A stretch of 64,000 nucleotides of DNA. Origin: Pseudomonas sp. PIC25 (GTDB lineage Bacteria > Pseudomonadota > Gammaproteobacteria > Pseudomonadales > Pseudomonadaceae). The stretch's first letter is position 1. The number at the start of each line of letters is the position of its first letter. Positions 7,971 to 16,532 of the stretch are shown here, one piece after another. Made by a program: the position numbers and the translations under genes. The stretch lies in the NCBI RefSeq assembly GCF_002286785.1, contig NZ_MUJY01000033.1, positions 19,625-83,624 of the forward strand, in the 5' to 3' direction. The notes beneath the pieces were generated by a model, which worked only from the letters and a program-made list of their open reading frames with translations, did no database searches and was not told the origin of the DNA.

Positions 7971-9056
7971 TCAGAAAAAGGTCACGTCGTTCTGCGAGGC
8001 GCTGCGGCGGCTGCCGTGGCGTTCTTCGTCGGTGGTGAAGCGGTCGCGCAGGTCCTTCAGCCAGCGGCCGGGGTTGGCGAGGCTGCCATCCTGCTCGCGC
8101 ACGGCCTGCTGCAGGCGGCCAAGGTCGATCTGCAAATGGTCGAGCATCTGGTCGGTACGGTCTTGGAATTGCAGGTTGACGATGATTTCCTGGATGTCCG
8201 CCTGGGTGGTACGGGTGTCCTGCTGCAACTGCAGGGAGGTGTCGGACAGTTCGTCGAGGTTGGCGCTGAGGCGCTGCATCACCTGGCCGGCGACCTCATC
8301 GAGGTAGTCGAGGTTGCTCTTTTCGCTGCCGGACAGCTCTTCGGCGGCGGTCACTGTGGAGCGGATCGCCTGGTTGATCTCGCCGACCTTCTCGCTCATG
8401 CGCTGGCCGGTTTCGGCGGACAGGCTGGACAACTTTCGCACTTCGTCGGCGACCACCGAGAAGCCACGGCCGTGTTCGCCGGCGCGGGCGGCCTCGATGG
8501 CGGCGTTGAGGGCGAGCAGGTTGGTCTGGCTGGCGATGTCCTGGACCAGCTTGGACATCTTCTGCAACTCGCTGGCGTAGCTGTCCAGGTGAGCAATGGT
8601 GCCGAGCAGTTCGTTCTTGCGGGCGCTGGCGCCGTGGAAGGAAGCGATCACTTCGTCGAGGCGCTGGTGGGCCTGGCGCAGGCTGTCGGCCACGCCGCCG
8701 CCGCCGATGACGTTCTCCGAGCGGCTGAGGGTATGCTCCAGGCGCTGGCTGAGCCCGGCGAAACGCTCGAACAGGCGCTGGATGTTGTCCTGCACCAGTT
8801 GGCGGACCTGGCCGAGATTCTGGCTCCAGGCCGGCAGCACTTCCAGCAGGAGCGGTTCGACGCTGGCGGGTGCCGGCGCGTCGAGCAGCGTGTCGGCGGC
8901 CGGGGGAAGGTCCGAATGGGCCGGTTTCTGTGGGCGATTGAACAGGGCGGCCAACGCGCTCAGCGCGCAGCCCGCGCCGGTCAGCCACGGCATGCCGGCG
9001 GCCAGCCCGGCGAGGCTGGTCGCTATTCCTAGCCAGAGGGCGGAGTAGGCGAGCAC
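7971..9056 (-). CDS. Short methyl-accepting chemotaxis protein without periplasmic domain
   Basis: A 361-residue receptor-like protein with a GTG start at 9056 (no earlier start with a better ribosome site is seen). Two closely spaced hydrophobic segments (about 3-21 and 24-41) anchor it. There is no room for a periplasmic sensor and no HAMP domain. The cytoplasmic coiled coil contains the receptor tip [23 protein letters not shown] (about 181-203). The C-terminal third (about 280-361) carries [13 protein letters not shown], a motif common in membrane-hairpin MCP-like proteins. It is the first gene of the chemosensory operon and must sense from the membrane or cytoplasm. The start could be slightly different because only a weak Shine-Dalgarno (AGAGAC) precedes it. 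Confidence 0.87.
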   Translation of the reverse strand: MLAYSALWLGIATSLAGLAAGMPWLTGAGCALSALAALFNRPQKPAHSDLPPAADTLLDAPAPASVEPLLLEVLPAWSQNLGQVRQLVQDNIQRLFERFAGLSQRLEHTLSRSENVIGGGGVADSLRQAHQRLDEVIASFHGASARKNELLGTIAHLDSYASELQKMSKLVQDIASQTNLLALNAAIEAARAGEHGRGFSVVADEVRKLSSLSAETGQRMSEKVGEINQAIRSTVTAAEELSGSEKSNLDYLDEVAGQVMQRLSANLDELSDTSLQLQQDTRTTQADIQEIIVNLQFQDRTDQMLDHLQIDLGRLQQAVREQDGSLANPGRWLKDLRDRFTTDEERHGSRRSASQNDVTFF

Positions 9057-9121
9057 GGGTACGGTCTCTTTCGAATGACGATGTCCAAAACGATAGAGGC
9101 TGGTACGTCAGTGCGGTATCG

Positions 9122-9153
9122 GGGGCTCCCCTAGGGGGCCCTAGGGGCGCCCC
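9122..9153. promoter_or_regulatory. 32-bp palindrome between the divergent MCP and cheV genes
   Basis: Positions 9122-9153 are a near-perfect inverted repeat centred at 9137.5 with 14 of 16 base pairs complementary. Nested in it are two copies of CCCTAGGG whose centres (9132.5 and 9142.5) are exactly 10 bp apart, one helical turn. It lies 66-97 bp upstream of the MCP start, in the intergenic region that must hold both divergent promoters. It could be a repressor or activator operator, or a cruciform/hairpin in the operon leader. No T-run follows, so it is not a typical terminator. Confidence 0.6.
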
Positions 9154-9225
9154 GATGAGGTGTCGTAGAGCCGGGGAAGGCTGGTAACTCTGGCGAGCGG
9201 CGAGTATGGTGGCTAAAAGCCATGC

Positions 9226-9252
9226 TGTGGTTTTTTCGGGCGTTGCCGATAA
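9226..9252 (+). promoter_or_regulatory. Sigma-28 (FliA)-type promoter for cheV
   Basis: A perfect flagellar-class -10 element GCCGATAA (9245-9252) is preceded at 11-nt spacing by TGTGGTTT (9226-9233), which matches five of eight bases of the FliA -35 consensus TAAAGTTT. It ends 58 bp before the cheV ATG. This would put cheV in the flagellar/chemotaxis regulon, separate from the minus-strand operon. Confidence 0.6.
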
Positions 9253-9310
9253 CCCCTTACCGGGCTCCGCGCCCCGATGCGATCAGTTCATTTTTCTGTA
9301 GGAGCAGGCT

Positions 9311-10246
9311 ATGGCCGGCATTCTCGACTCCGTGGATCAACGTACCCAACTGGTGGGTGAGAACCGCCTGGAGATTCTCATGTTCCGCCTCAGCGGGCGT
9401 CAGTTGTTCGCGATCAACGTGTTCAAGGTGCAGGAAGTCCTGCAGATGCCCAAGCTGACCCTGATGCCGCAGCGGCACCCCTACGTGTGTGGCGTCGTCA
9501 ACCTGCGCGGGCAGACCCTGCCGGTGATCGACCTGTCCCAGGCCATCGGCATGCGCCCGCTGGTGCCGGATGAGCGCAGCACCATCATCGTCACCGAATA
9601 CAACCGTTCCGTGCAGGCCTTCCTGGTGGGCGGTGTCGATCGCATTCTCAACCTCAACTGGGAGTCCATCCTGCCGCCTCCGGGAGGTGCCGGGCGCCAG
9701 CACTACCTGACCGCGATCACCAAGGTCGACGACAAACTGGTGGAAATCATCGACGTGGAGAAGGTGCTGGCGGAGATCGTGCCGTACAACGCGAAGGTTT
9801 CCGCCGATCGCCTGGCCGATCCGTTGCTGGAGCAGGTCCGCGGCCGCGAGGTGCTGTTGGTGGACGACTCCAGCGTCGCCCTGGCGCAACTGCGCGAAAC
9901 CCTGACCCAGTTGGGCCTGAAGATCCACACCGCCAGCGACGGCCTCAAGGGCCTGAATCAACTGAAGAAGTGGGCCGATGCCGGCGAGGTGATGACCGAC
10001 AAGCTGCTGATGGTCTTCACCGACGCCGAAATGCCGGAAATGGACGGCTACCGCCTGACCACGGAAATCCGCCAGGACCCGCGCCTGCGTGACCTTTACG
10101 TGGTGCTGCACACGTCGTTGTCCGGCAGCTTCAACGACGCCATGGTGAAGAAGGTTGGCTGCGACGATTTCCTCTCCAAGTTCCAACCGGACAAACTAGT
10201 GGATGTGATCCGCGACCGGCTGCTACGCGGTGCGGCCGGGACCTGA
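9311..10246 (+). CDS. cheV: Chemotaxis coupling protein CheV (CheW-receiver fusion)
   Basis: A 311-residue fusion: a CheW-like domain (about 15-165, with VCGVVNLRGQTLPVIDL at about 59-75) followed by a receiver (about 178-305) with VDDS and phospho-acceptor D238 in FTDAEMPEMDGY. CheV couples receptors to CheA and is thought to act in adaptation or as a phosphate sink. The start is supported by TAGGAGC 9 nt upstream. It is divergent from the che operon, with a sigma-28-like promoter ahead of it, so it may serve the main flagellar array rather than this cluster. Confidence 0.93.
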   Translation: MAGILDSVDQRTQLVGENRLEILMFRLSGRQLFAINVFKVQEVLQMPKLTLMPQRHPYVCGVVNLRGQTLPVIDLSQAIGMRPLVPDERSTIIVTEYNRSVQAFLVGGVDRILNLNWESILPPPGGAGRQHYLTAITKVDDKLVEIIDVEKVLAEIVPYNAKVSADRLADPLLEQVRGREVLLVDDSSVALAQLRETLTQLGLKIHTASDGLKGLNQLKKWADAGEVMTDKLLMVFTDAEMPEMDGYRLTTEIRQDPRLRDLYVVLHTSLSGSFNDAMVKKVGCDDFLSKFQPDKLVDVIRDRLLRGAAGT

Positions 10247-10334
10247 TTGGTCGACTGGAGGGCTCTGCGAAGGGGCTTGTGGCGACGGCGGGCAGCTCGT
10301 ATAAGAGCGTTTTGCCTGAACAGGAAGTCGGTCC

Positions 10335-11138
10335 ATGCGTCTCTCCGCGCTCTATCGTTATCCCCTCAAATCCTCCCTCGGCGAGCCCCTGCAACGGGCG
10401 GAGCTGGATGCCCTGGGATTGGTCGGCGACCGACGCTGGATGGCGGTCGACGCGGAGAGCGGCCGCTTTCTGACCCAGCGCCTGCTGCCGCAGATGACGC
10501 AATTGTGCGCGCGCTGGCAAGGGAGTGAGCACCTGTTGCTGAGTGCACCGGGGCTGGAATCGCTGAGCGTCGCCGTGCCGGACGAAACGGCGTCGCTGCG
10601 GGGTGTGGTCATCTGGCGCGATACGCTGCAGGTGCCGGATGCCGGCGATGCCGCAGCGGCCTGGCTGAGCGATCTGCTGGGGCGGCCGTGTCGCCTGGTC
10701 TACGTGCCGGAGGCCCGCGCCCGGCAGGTCAACACCCAATATGCCGAGCCGGGCGAGAAAGTGGCGTTCCCCGATGGCTACCCGTTGATGGTGATCGGCC
10801 AGGCTTCCCTGGACGACTTGTCGCGGCGGGTCGGCCGTCCGCTGGAAATGCTGCGCTTCCGGCCGAATCTGGTGGTGGAAGGCTGCGCGCCTTATGCCGA
10901 GGACAGTTGGAAGCGCATTCGCATCGGTGGCCAGACCTTCCGCATCGCAAAGGGCTGCTCGCGCTGCATCATCACCACGATGGACCCGCACACCGGCGAG
11001 CGCAGCGCCGACCGCGAACCGCTCACCACGCTCAAGACTTACCGCGAACGCGACGGCGAGGTGTACTTCGGCCAGAATCTGATCCACGGCGGTAGCGGCG
11101 CGCTCGAGGTTGGCATGGACGTCGAAGTGTTGGAGTGA
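10335..11138 (+). CDS. MOSC domain protein (YcbX-like, without ferredoxin domain)
   Basis: A 267-residue protein. Residues 1-120 form a MOSC N-terminal beta-barrel (begins MRLSALYRYPLKS; GDRRWMAVD at about 31-39). The MOSC domain follows, with FRPNLVVEG and the Cys-containing CSRCIITTMDP segment near residue 210-220 where the molybdenum-binding Cys of the family lies. E. coli YcbX continues into a C-terminal 2Fe-2S domain; here the protein ends at the MOSC domain, so electrons must come from a separate partner. The likely role is Mo-cofactor-dependent reduction of N-hydroxylated compounds. It stands alone 88 bp after cheV. Confidence 0.85.
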   Translation: MRLSALYRYPLKSSLGEPLQRAELDALGLVGDRRWMAVDAESGRFLTQRLLPQMTQLCARWQGSEHLLLSAPGLESLSVAVPDETASLRGVVIWRDTLQVPDAGDAAAAWLSDLLGRPCRLVYVPEARARQVNTQYAEPGEKVAFPDGYPLMVIGQASLDDLSRRVGRPLEMLRFRPNLVVEGCAPYAEDSWKRIRIGGQTFRIAKGCSRCIITTMDPHTGERSADREPLTTLKTYRERDGEVYFGQNLIHGGSGALEVGMDVEVLE

Positions 11139-11203
11139 GGTGAGGGAAGTCCTGGCGCGGCGGTTTTTCGCAGGCTACGCAGGCAGTCCCGGTTGCGCTG
11201 TAG

Positions 11204-11221
11204 GGGCGAATTCAATCGCCC
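11204..11221. repeat. REP-like short inverted repeat
   Basis: GGGCGA at 11204-11209 and TCGCCC at 11216-11221 form a six-bp stem with a six-base loop, preceded by GTAG. It lies in the 120-bp gap between the convergent MOSC and slt genes. GTAG-headed GC-rich hairpins of this kind are typical of Pseudomonas REP sequences. Only this single copy is evident in the window, so the assignment is tentative. Confidence 0.3.
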
Positions 11222-11260
11222 GCCGTGGCCTGGATTGCCAGAAGAACCGCCTGCCCCGAA

Positions 11261-13189
11261 TCACTGATCGTCAAAGAACCGTTCGTGCCAATCGACCAGT
11301 GGCTGCGGCGCATTGAGCTTCTGCCCGTAGATCACTGAATAGGACAGCACGTTCTGCACGTACTGGCGGGTCTCGTCGAACGGGATGGTTTCCACCCAGA
11401 CGTCGAAGGCCAGGTGATTGGCCCCCCGCAGCCACTGGCGGACCCGGCCGGGGCCGGCGTTGTAGGCGGCGGAGGCGAGGACGCGGTTACCGCCGAACTG
11501 CGCATGCACCTGGCTGAGGTAGGCCGCGCCGAGCTGAATGTTGACGTTGGGGTTGAGGGCCTGTTGCGGTGAGGCCAGGGGGATACCGAACTTGCGTGCG
11601 GTTTCCTTGGCGGTGGTCGGCATCAGTTGCATCAACCCCATGGCGCCCACCGGCGAGCGGGCGTCGGCCATGAAGGCGCTTTCCTGGCGGGTGATGGCGA
11701 AGACCCAGCTCGAATGCAGTCCGCGCGCCTTGGCTTCGCTCACCAGACTGTTCTGGTAGGCCATCGGGAAGCGTACCTCCAGGTCATCCCAATACTGCGC
11801 CTGGCTGATGGTGCGGATGGCCGGGAAGTACCATTCGAGGTCGTAGGCCAGGCGGGCCTGGGCCACCAGTTCCTCACGGCTGAACAGGCGGCTGACGTGA
11901 TACCACTCGCGCCGCCCGTCGACAATCTGGCCGCGGGCATGGAATTCCAGGGCGCGGCGGATGCCGGCGGTGTTGCGTACCTTCTGCACGACCTTCGGGT
12001 CGAGCGGCAGCGGCCGGTTGTTCAACTGGTAGGGCTCCTGGATGCGGTCGGCGGCGAGGAAGCCGTAGAAGTCGCGCTCGGCGGCCACTGGTTGGTAAAG
12101 CGTGATGGCCTGCTGGTTCTGCGGCTGGGCCAGTTGCAGACTGCGCGCCTGCCAGTAGCGCCAGCGGTTGCTGGTCGCAAGCTCTTGGGGCAACTGCCGG
12201 GTCAACTGATGAGCCTCGTCCCAGCGGCCGAGACGCAACAGCAGGCGGGCACGCCATTCGGAGACGGTGTTGTCGCGCAGTTCCGGGTCGTACTCGGCCA
12301 TCACCTGCAACGCCCGGGCGTCGAAGCGCTTGGCCAGGGTCAGGCCGATCTCGCGGGCGATTGCCACCTTTTCTTCGGCGGAGAAGGGCAGTCGCTTGGC
12401 ATAGATATCCAGCAGGGGCAGGGCTTTTTCCGGGTCCTGGCGGGCCAGCCGGCGCAGGCCGAGGCCGACCACGTCGGCCATGGCGCGGTCGGCGGGTGCG
12501 AAGCGGGCGGTCTGGCCGAGCAGCTCGGGCTTCTGCGCCACATCGACCAGTAGCTGTCCCTGTTTGGAGAGGGTTGGCAGCTTCTTCACCAGGAAGCTGG
12601 CCAGCCCATAGTTACGGGCTTCAGCCGCCAGCTTGGCGCGTTTCCAGCGCTTTTCCTCGGTCAACTGACCTTCGGCGGCCCAGCGGTCGAACAGGCGGTC
12701 GCACGCTTCCGGTTGCGACTTGCCGACCAGCCAGAGCTTCTCGGCGGTGGCGAAACCTTCGGCGCGCATGCCATGGCCCAGCTGATACTGGCCGTAGAGG
12801 CAGTCCAGCTCGGTGAAATTCATCGAGGGATCGTAGTACTTGATGAAGGTCTGCCACTCGCCCCGTTCGGCCAGCCAGCGCAGCCAGCGCAATTTCATCC
12901 AGTTGGCCTGGGGCAGGTCGCCGTGTTCGGCGAGGAACTTCTCGATTTCGTCGTTGCTGGCCCATTTCAGACGGGCGGTCAGCTCGTCGTACGCGAGGTA
13001 CGGCTCGAGAGGGTAGTCGCGCAGGGCGCTGGCGTAGCGCTTGTATGGGCCGTTATCGCCCTTGGCTAGGGCGCGCTTGGCTTCGTCGTAGTACTGGCGT
13101 TGCTGGGCAAGACTGACGGCTTGCGCGGTGTTGAGGGTTGCAGCGGAGAGCAGGAAACAGGAAAACAGGCAAAACAGACGACCGCGCAT
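11261..13189 (-). CDS. slt: Soluble lytic murein transglycosylase
   Basis: A 642-residue periplasmic enzyme that cleaves the MurNAc-GlcNAc bond in peptidoglycan with formation of 1,6-anhydro ends. A signal peptide (about 1-24, cleaved after TAQA) is followed by the long alpha-helical superhelix (about 30-480) of Slt70-type enzymes. The catalytic domain has the catalytic Glu at 503 in TRQESAF, then GAMGLMQLMPTTA and AAYNAGPGRVRQW. Length matches E. coli Slt (about 645). It is transcribed alone, divergent from the ABC-F gene. Its anhydro-muropeptide products are substrates, after recycling, for the NagZ encoded at 28.3 kb. Confidence 0.95.
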   Translation of the reverse strand: MRGRLFCLFSCFLLSAATLNTAQAVSLAQQRQYYDEAKRALAKGDNGPYKRYASALRDYPLEPYLAYDELTARLKWASNDEIEKFLAEHGDLPQANWMKLRWLRWLAERGEWQTFIKYYDPSMNFTELDCLYGQYQLGHGMRAEGFATAEKLWLVGKSQPEACDRLFDRWAAEGQLTEEKRWKRAKLAAEARNYGLASFLVKKLPTLSKQGQLLVDVAQKPELLGQTARFAPADRAMADVVGLGLRRLARQDPEKALPLLDIYAKRLPFSAEEKVAIAREIGLTLAKRFDARALQVMAEYDPELRDNTVSEWRARLLLRLGRWDEAHQLTRQLPQELATSNRWRYWQARSLQLAQPQNQQAITLYQPVAAERDFYGFLAADRIQEPYQLNNRPLPLDPKVVQKVRNTAGIRRALEFHARGQIVDGRREWYHVSRLFSREELVAQARLAYDLEWYFPAIRTISQAQYWDDLEVRFPMAYQNSLVSEAKARGLHSSWVFAITRQESAFMADARSPVGAMGLMQLMPTTAKETARKFGIPLASPQQALNPNVNIQLGAAYLSQVHAQFGGNRVLASAAYNAGPGRVRQWLRGANHLAFDVWVETIPFDETRQYVQNVLSYSVIYGQKLNAPQPLVDWHERFFDDQ

Positions 13190-13349
13190 GACACTTCCGA
13201 ACGGATAACCAAAGGAGCGCCATCGAGGGCGCAGACAGCCCTAGCTTAGCCGTTGCCAGGGGGAGGTGAAAGCGTTCCTCGGCGGAGAAAAGCCGGTCTG
13301 CCGACCCTTCAACTCGGGTAGAATGCGCGCCCTGTTTCAGGAGATGCCC

Positions 13350-15260
13350 ATGACTCTGCTCAAGTTCGCCGATGTGTCCCTCGCCTATGGCGCCATGCCC
13401 CTGCTGGACCATGTGTCCTGGCAGATCGCCCGCGGCGAGCGGGTCTGCATTATCGGGCGCAACGGTACCGGCAAGTCGAGCCTGCTGCGTCTGGTCAAGG
13501 GCGACCAGCCCGCCGACGATGGCGAAATCTGGCGGGCGCCGGGGCTGAAGATCGGTGAGCTGCCGCAGGAATTGCCGCGGGCCGACGAGCGTACCGTGTT
13601 CGACGTGGTGGCCGAGGGGCTTGCAGGGGGCGGCGAGCTACTCGCGCAGTATCACCACCTCAGCCAGAACATCCGCGACGACGCCGATCTGCAGAAGCTC
13701 ACCCAGGTCCAGCATGAGTTGGAGGCGAAGGATGGCTGGCGTCTTCAGCAGTTGGTGGACAGCACCCTGAGCCGCCTCCAACTGCCGGCGGACAAGACCC
13801 TGGCGGAGCTGTCCGGCGGTTGGCGGCGGCGGGTCCTGCTGGCCCAGGCGCTGGTTGCCGAACCGGACCTGCTGCTGCTTGACGAACCGACCAACCACCT
13901 GGACATCGGCGCCATCGCCTGGCTGGAAGAAGCGTTGCTCGGTTTCCAGGGGGCCGTGCTGTTCATCACCCACGACCGCGCCTTCCTGCAGAACCTGGCC
14001 ACCCGCATCCTCGAACTGGATCGCGGCCATCTGATCGACTGGAATGGCGACTATGCCAGCTTCCTGGTGCACAAGGAACAGCAACTGGCGGCGGAGGAAA
14101 CCGCCAATGCGCTGTTCGACAAGCGTTTGGCCCAGGAAGAAGTGTGGATACGCCAGGGCATCAAGGCCCGCCGGACCCGTAACGAAGGCCGCGTCCGTGC
14201 GTTGAAGGCGATGCGCGCCGAGCGCAGCGAGCGTCGCGAGCGCCAGGGCAAGGCCAACATCCAGCTGGAAGCGGCGGACAAGTCCGGCAAGCAGGTGATC
14301 GTCGCCGAACATGTGAGCTTCGCTCATCCGGGCGGCGAGCCGCTGGTCCGTGATTTCTCTATCGTCATCCAGCGTGGCGACCGCATCGGCCTGCTGGGCG
14401 CCAACGGTACCGGCAAGACCACGCTGCTCAAGTTGCTGCTCGGCGAGTTGCAACCGACCAGTGGCACCATCCAGGCCGGTACCCGCCTGGAAGTGGCTTA
14501 TTTCGACCAGTTGCGTCACCAGTTGGAGCCGGAGAAGACGGTCATCGACAACCTCGCCGAAGGGCGCGAGTTCATCACCATCGATGGCCAGAACCGCCAT
14601 GTACTCAGCTATCTCGGCGATTTCCTGTTCAGCCCGCAGCGGGCCCGCACGCCGGTGAAGGCGCTGTCCGGCGGTGAGCGGGCACGCCTGTTGCTGGCCA
14701 AGCTGTTCAGCAAGCCGGCCAACCTGCTGGTGCTGGACGAACCGACCAACGATCTCGACGTGGAAACCCTGGAGTTGCTCGAAGAAGTGCTGCTCGGCTT
14801 CCAGGGCACTGTGCTGATGGTCAGCCACGACCGGGCCTTCCTCGATAACGTGGTGACGAGCACCTTGGTGTTCGAAGGCGAAGGGCGTGTCCGCGAGTAT
14901 GTCGGCGGTTATCAGGACTGGCTGCGCCAGGGCGGTTCGCCGCGTCTGCTGGGTGTGGGCGAAGCCAAGCCGGAGAAGCTCGCCGCACCGGCGAAGGCGG
15001 AGGTCCCGGCCGCTACGCCGAGCGAGACGGCAGCGCCGGCCCGGAAGAAGCTGAGTTATAAATTGCAGCGCGAATTGGAAGCGATTCCCGGGCAGATCGA
15101 TGTTCTGGAGGCCGAGCTTGCCGTATTGCAGGGCCAGATCGCCGACCCGGCGTTCTATCAGAAGCCGCCGGCGGAAACCGGGGCGGTCCTGGGGCGGATG
15201 GAGAGCCTGCAGCGCGATTTGGATGCCCTGCTGGAGCGCTGGGCTGAACTGGAGGAGTGA
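13350..15260 (+). CDS. uup: ABC-F family ATPase, Uup-like
   Basis: A 636-residue soluble protein with two ABC cassettes and no membrane segments. Walker A motifs are GRNGTGKSS (about residue 37) and GANGTGKTT (about residue 350); signature motifs are LSGGWRRR and LSGGERAR; Walker B segments are LLLLDEPTNHLD and LLVLDEPTNDLD. A charged linker separates the cassettes, and a C-terminal coiled coil (about 560-636) is typical of Uup. ABC-F proteins act on the ribosome; Uup is also linked to DNA replication and transposon excision. The ATG at 13350 is chosen because AGGAG lies 7 nt upstream and the protein then begins MTLLKFADVSLAYG. The next gene starts 13 bp downstream, so they are probably co-transcribed. 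Confidence 0.93.
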   Translation: MTLLKFADVSLAYGAMPLLDHVSWQIARGERVCIIGRNGTGKSSLLRLVKGDQPADDGEIWRAPGLKIGELPQELPRADERTVFDVVAEGLAGGGELLAQYHHLSQNIRDDADLQKLTQVQHELEAKDGWRLQQLVDSTLSRLQLPADKTLAELSGGWRRRVLLAQALVAEPDLLLLDEPTNHLDIGAIAWLEEALLGFQGAVLFITHDRAFLQNLATRILELDRGHLIDWNGDYASFLVHKEQQLAAEETANALFDKRLAQEEVWIRQGIKARRTRNEGRVRALKAMRAERSERRERQGKANIQLEAADKSGKQVIVAEHVSFAHPGGEPLVRDFSIVIQRGDRIGLLGANGTGKTTLLKLLLGELQPTSGTIQAGTRLEVAYFDQLRHQLEPEKTVIDNLAEGREFITIDGQNRHVLSYLGDFLFSPQRARTPVKALSGGERARLLLAKLFSKPANLLVLDEPTNDLDVETLELLEEVLLGFQGTVLMVSHDRAFLDNVVTSTLVFEGEGRVREYVGGYQDWLRQGGSPRLLGVGEAKPEKLAAPAKAEVPAATPSETAAPARKKLSYKLQRELEAIPGQIDVLEAELAVLQGQIADPAFYQKPPAETGAVLGRMESLQRDLDALLERWAELEE

Positions 15261-15273
15261 TCAGGGAACGGTT

Positions 15274-15960
15274 ATGGCCATCGAATATCGCATCACGCTC
15301 GATGATGAACATGAGTTCAACTATCGGATCGAGCTGGATCGCCAGTACGACCAGGAGCGTGCTGCCATCGCGCCGAAGTGGACGCGCCTGGATTACCAGC
15401 AGTGCAGCAACTGCCCGCTGAAAAAGGAGCAGTTCAGCCATTGTCCCGCGGCGGTGGACCTGTACCGGGTCATCGAGGACTTCCACGGTCTGCCGGCCAT
15501 CACCAAGGCGCAGGTCTGGGTGCGTACGCCGGAGCGCGAGTACAGCAAGCTGGTCGGTCTGGAAGAGGGGTTGCGGGCGCTGCTCGGGGTGATCATGGCC
15601 ACCAGCGCCTGTCCAGTGCTCGGTCGGTTGAAGCCGATGGCGCAGCACCACCTGCCATTCGCCAGCAACCAGGAATTCATCCTGCGCACGGTTTCCCTGT
15701 ATCTGGCGCGCCAGTATTTCAACTACCGAGAAGGCCGCCATGCGGACTGGGAGCTGAAAGGCCTCGTACGCCTGTTCCAGCAGTTGCAACTGGTCAACCA
15801 GGCGTTCTGGCAGCGTATTCACGACACTTGCGAAGGCGACTCGAACCTCAAGGCGTTCCTGACCTTCTTCTCGATGTCGTCGAGCATGACCTATTCGCTG
15901 GAAACCCAGCTGCAGAAGATCCGGCCGTTGCTGATGAGCCCGGGAGATCTTCTCGAATAA
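15274..15960 (+). CDS. Conserved Pseudomonas protein of unknown function, Cys-rich N-terminus
   Basis: A 228-residue soluble protein beginning MAIEYRITLDDE. A cluster CSNCPLKKEQFSHC at about residues 44-57 (Cys-x2-Cys-x8-Cys) could bind metal. The rest is predicted helical with no transmembrane segment. I do not recognise a catalytic motif; it resembles the PA3018-type family of unknown function (from memory, DUF6901). It follows the Uup gene by 13 bp with a GGGAACGG ribosome site, so it is probably in the same operon; a role linked to Uup is only guilt by association. Confidence 0.75.
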   Translation: MAIEYRITLDDEHEFNYRIELDRQYDQERAAIAPKWTRLDYQQCSNCPLKKEQFSHCPAAVDLYRVIEDFHGLPAITKAQVWVRTPEREYSKLVGLEEGLRALLGVIMATSACPVLGRLKPMAQHHLPFASNQEFILRTVSLYLARQYFNYREGRHADWELKGLVRLFQQLQLVNQAFWQRIHDTCEGDSNLKAFLTFFSMSSSMTYSLETQLQKIRPLLMSPGDLLE

Positions 15961-15970
15961 CTTCGGCCGT

Positions 15971-15993
15971 GCGGGCAGGGCGAGCCTGCCCGC
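15971..15993. terminator. Hairpin between convergent genes
   Basis: GCGGGCAGG (15971-15979) and CCTGCCCGC (15985-15993) form a perfect nine-bp GC-rich stem with a five-base loop, between the end of the plus-strand gene and the end of the minus-strand universal stress gene. No T-run follows, so it may end transcription weakly or protect 3' ends. Confidence 0.4.
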
Positions 15994-16000
15994 CGGAACC

Positions 16001-16441
16001 TCACTCGGGTTTCTTCAGGCGCACGGCAAGCACGTCGCAGGGTGCGCCATGCAAGACGTCATTGGCGGTGGAGCCCAGCAGCAGGGCGAGGCCGTGCCGG
16101 CCGTGGCTGCCGACTACGATCAGGTCGCAACCCTGTTCAGTGGCCAGGCGATGGATTTCCTGGCGCGGTTGACCATAGGCAAGGTGGCGTTGATCGGCGG
16201 TCAGCTCGGGATAGCGACCGGCAAAGGTATTGAGGCGTTCGCGGGCCTGTTCGAACTGCTGCTGCTGCAGCATCGACAGATCCATGGGGACATCGCCACC
16301 GAACGCCATGGCCATGGGCTCCACGATGTGCACCAAGGACAGGCGGGCTTGGCAACTATTGGCCAGGGCCTGGGCGCGTATCACCACCGGGTGGCATTCC
16401 TCAGTCAGGTCGACGGCGACCAGAATGTGCTGGTAGGTCAT
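16001..16441 (-). CDS. Universal stress protein, UspA family
   Basis: A 146-residue single Usp domain, starting MTYQHILVAVDLTEE. The ATP-binding signature G-x2-G-x9-G-S/T is present as GSHGRHGLALLLGST near the C-terminus (about 109-123), so it should be of the ATP-binding subclass. The start at 16441 is supported by GGAGGAG 9 nt upstream; an in-frame upstream ATG at 16477 has no ribosome site. It faces the preceding gene convergently and is transcribed away from the next gene. Usp proteins help survival of stationary phase and energy stress; the exact partner is unknown. Confidence 0.9.
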   Translation of the reverse strand: MTYQHILVAVDLTEECHPVVIRAQALANSCQARLSLVHIVEPMAMAFGGDVPMDLSMLQQQQFEQARERLNTFAGRYPELTADQRHLAYGQPRQEIHRLATEQGCDLIVVGSHGRHGLALLLGSTANDVLHGAPCDVLAVRLKKPE

Positions 16442-16532
16442 GGCGAAGTTCTCCTCCAAAGTGTGGGGATTAATCACAAGTATGGCTGTAATGGCTGCTT
16501 GTAACAGCTTTCGGGTAACAAGGATTTCCGTC

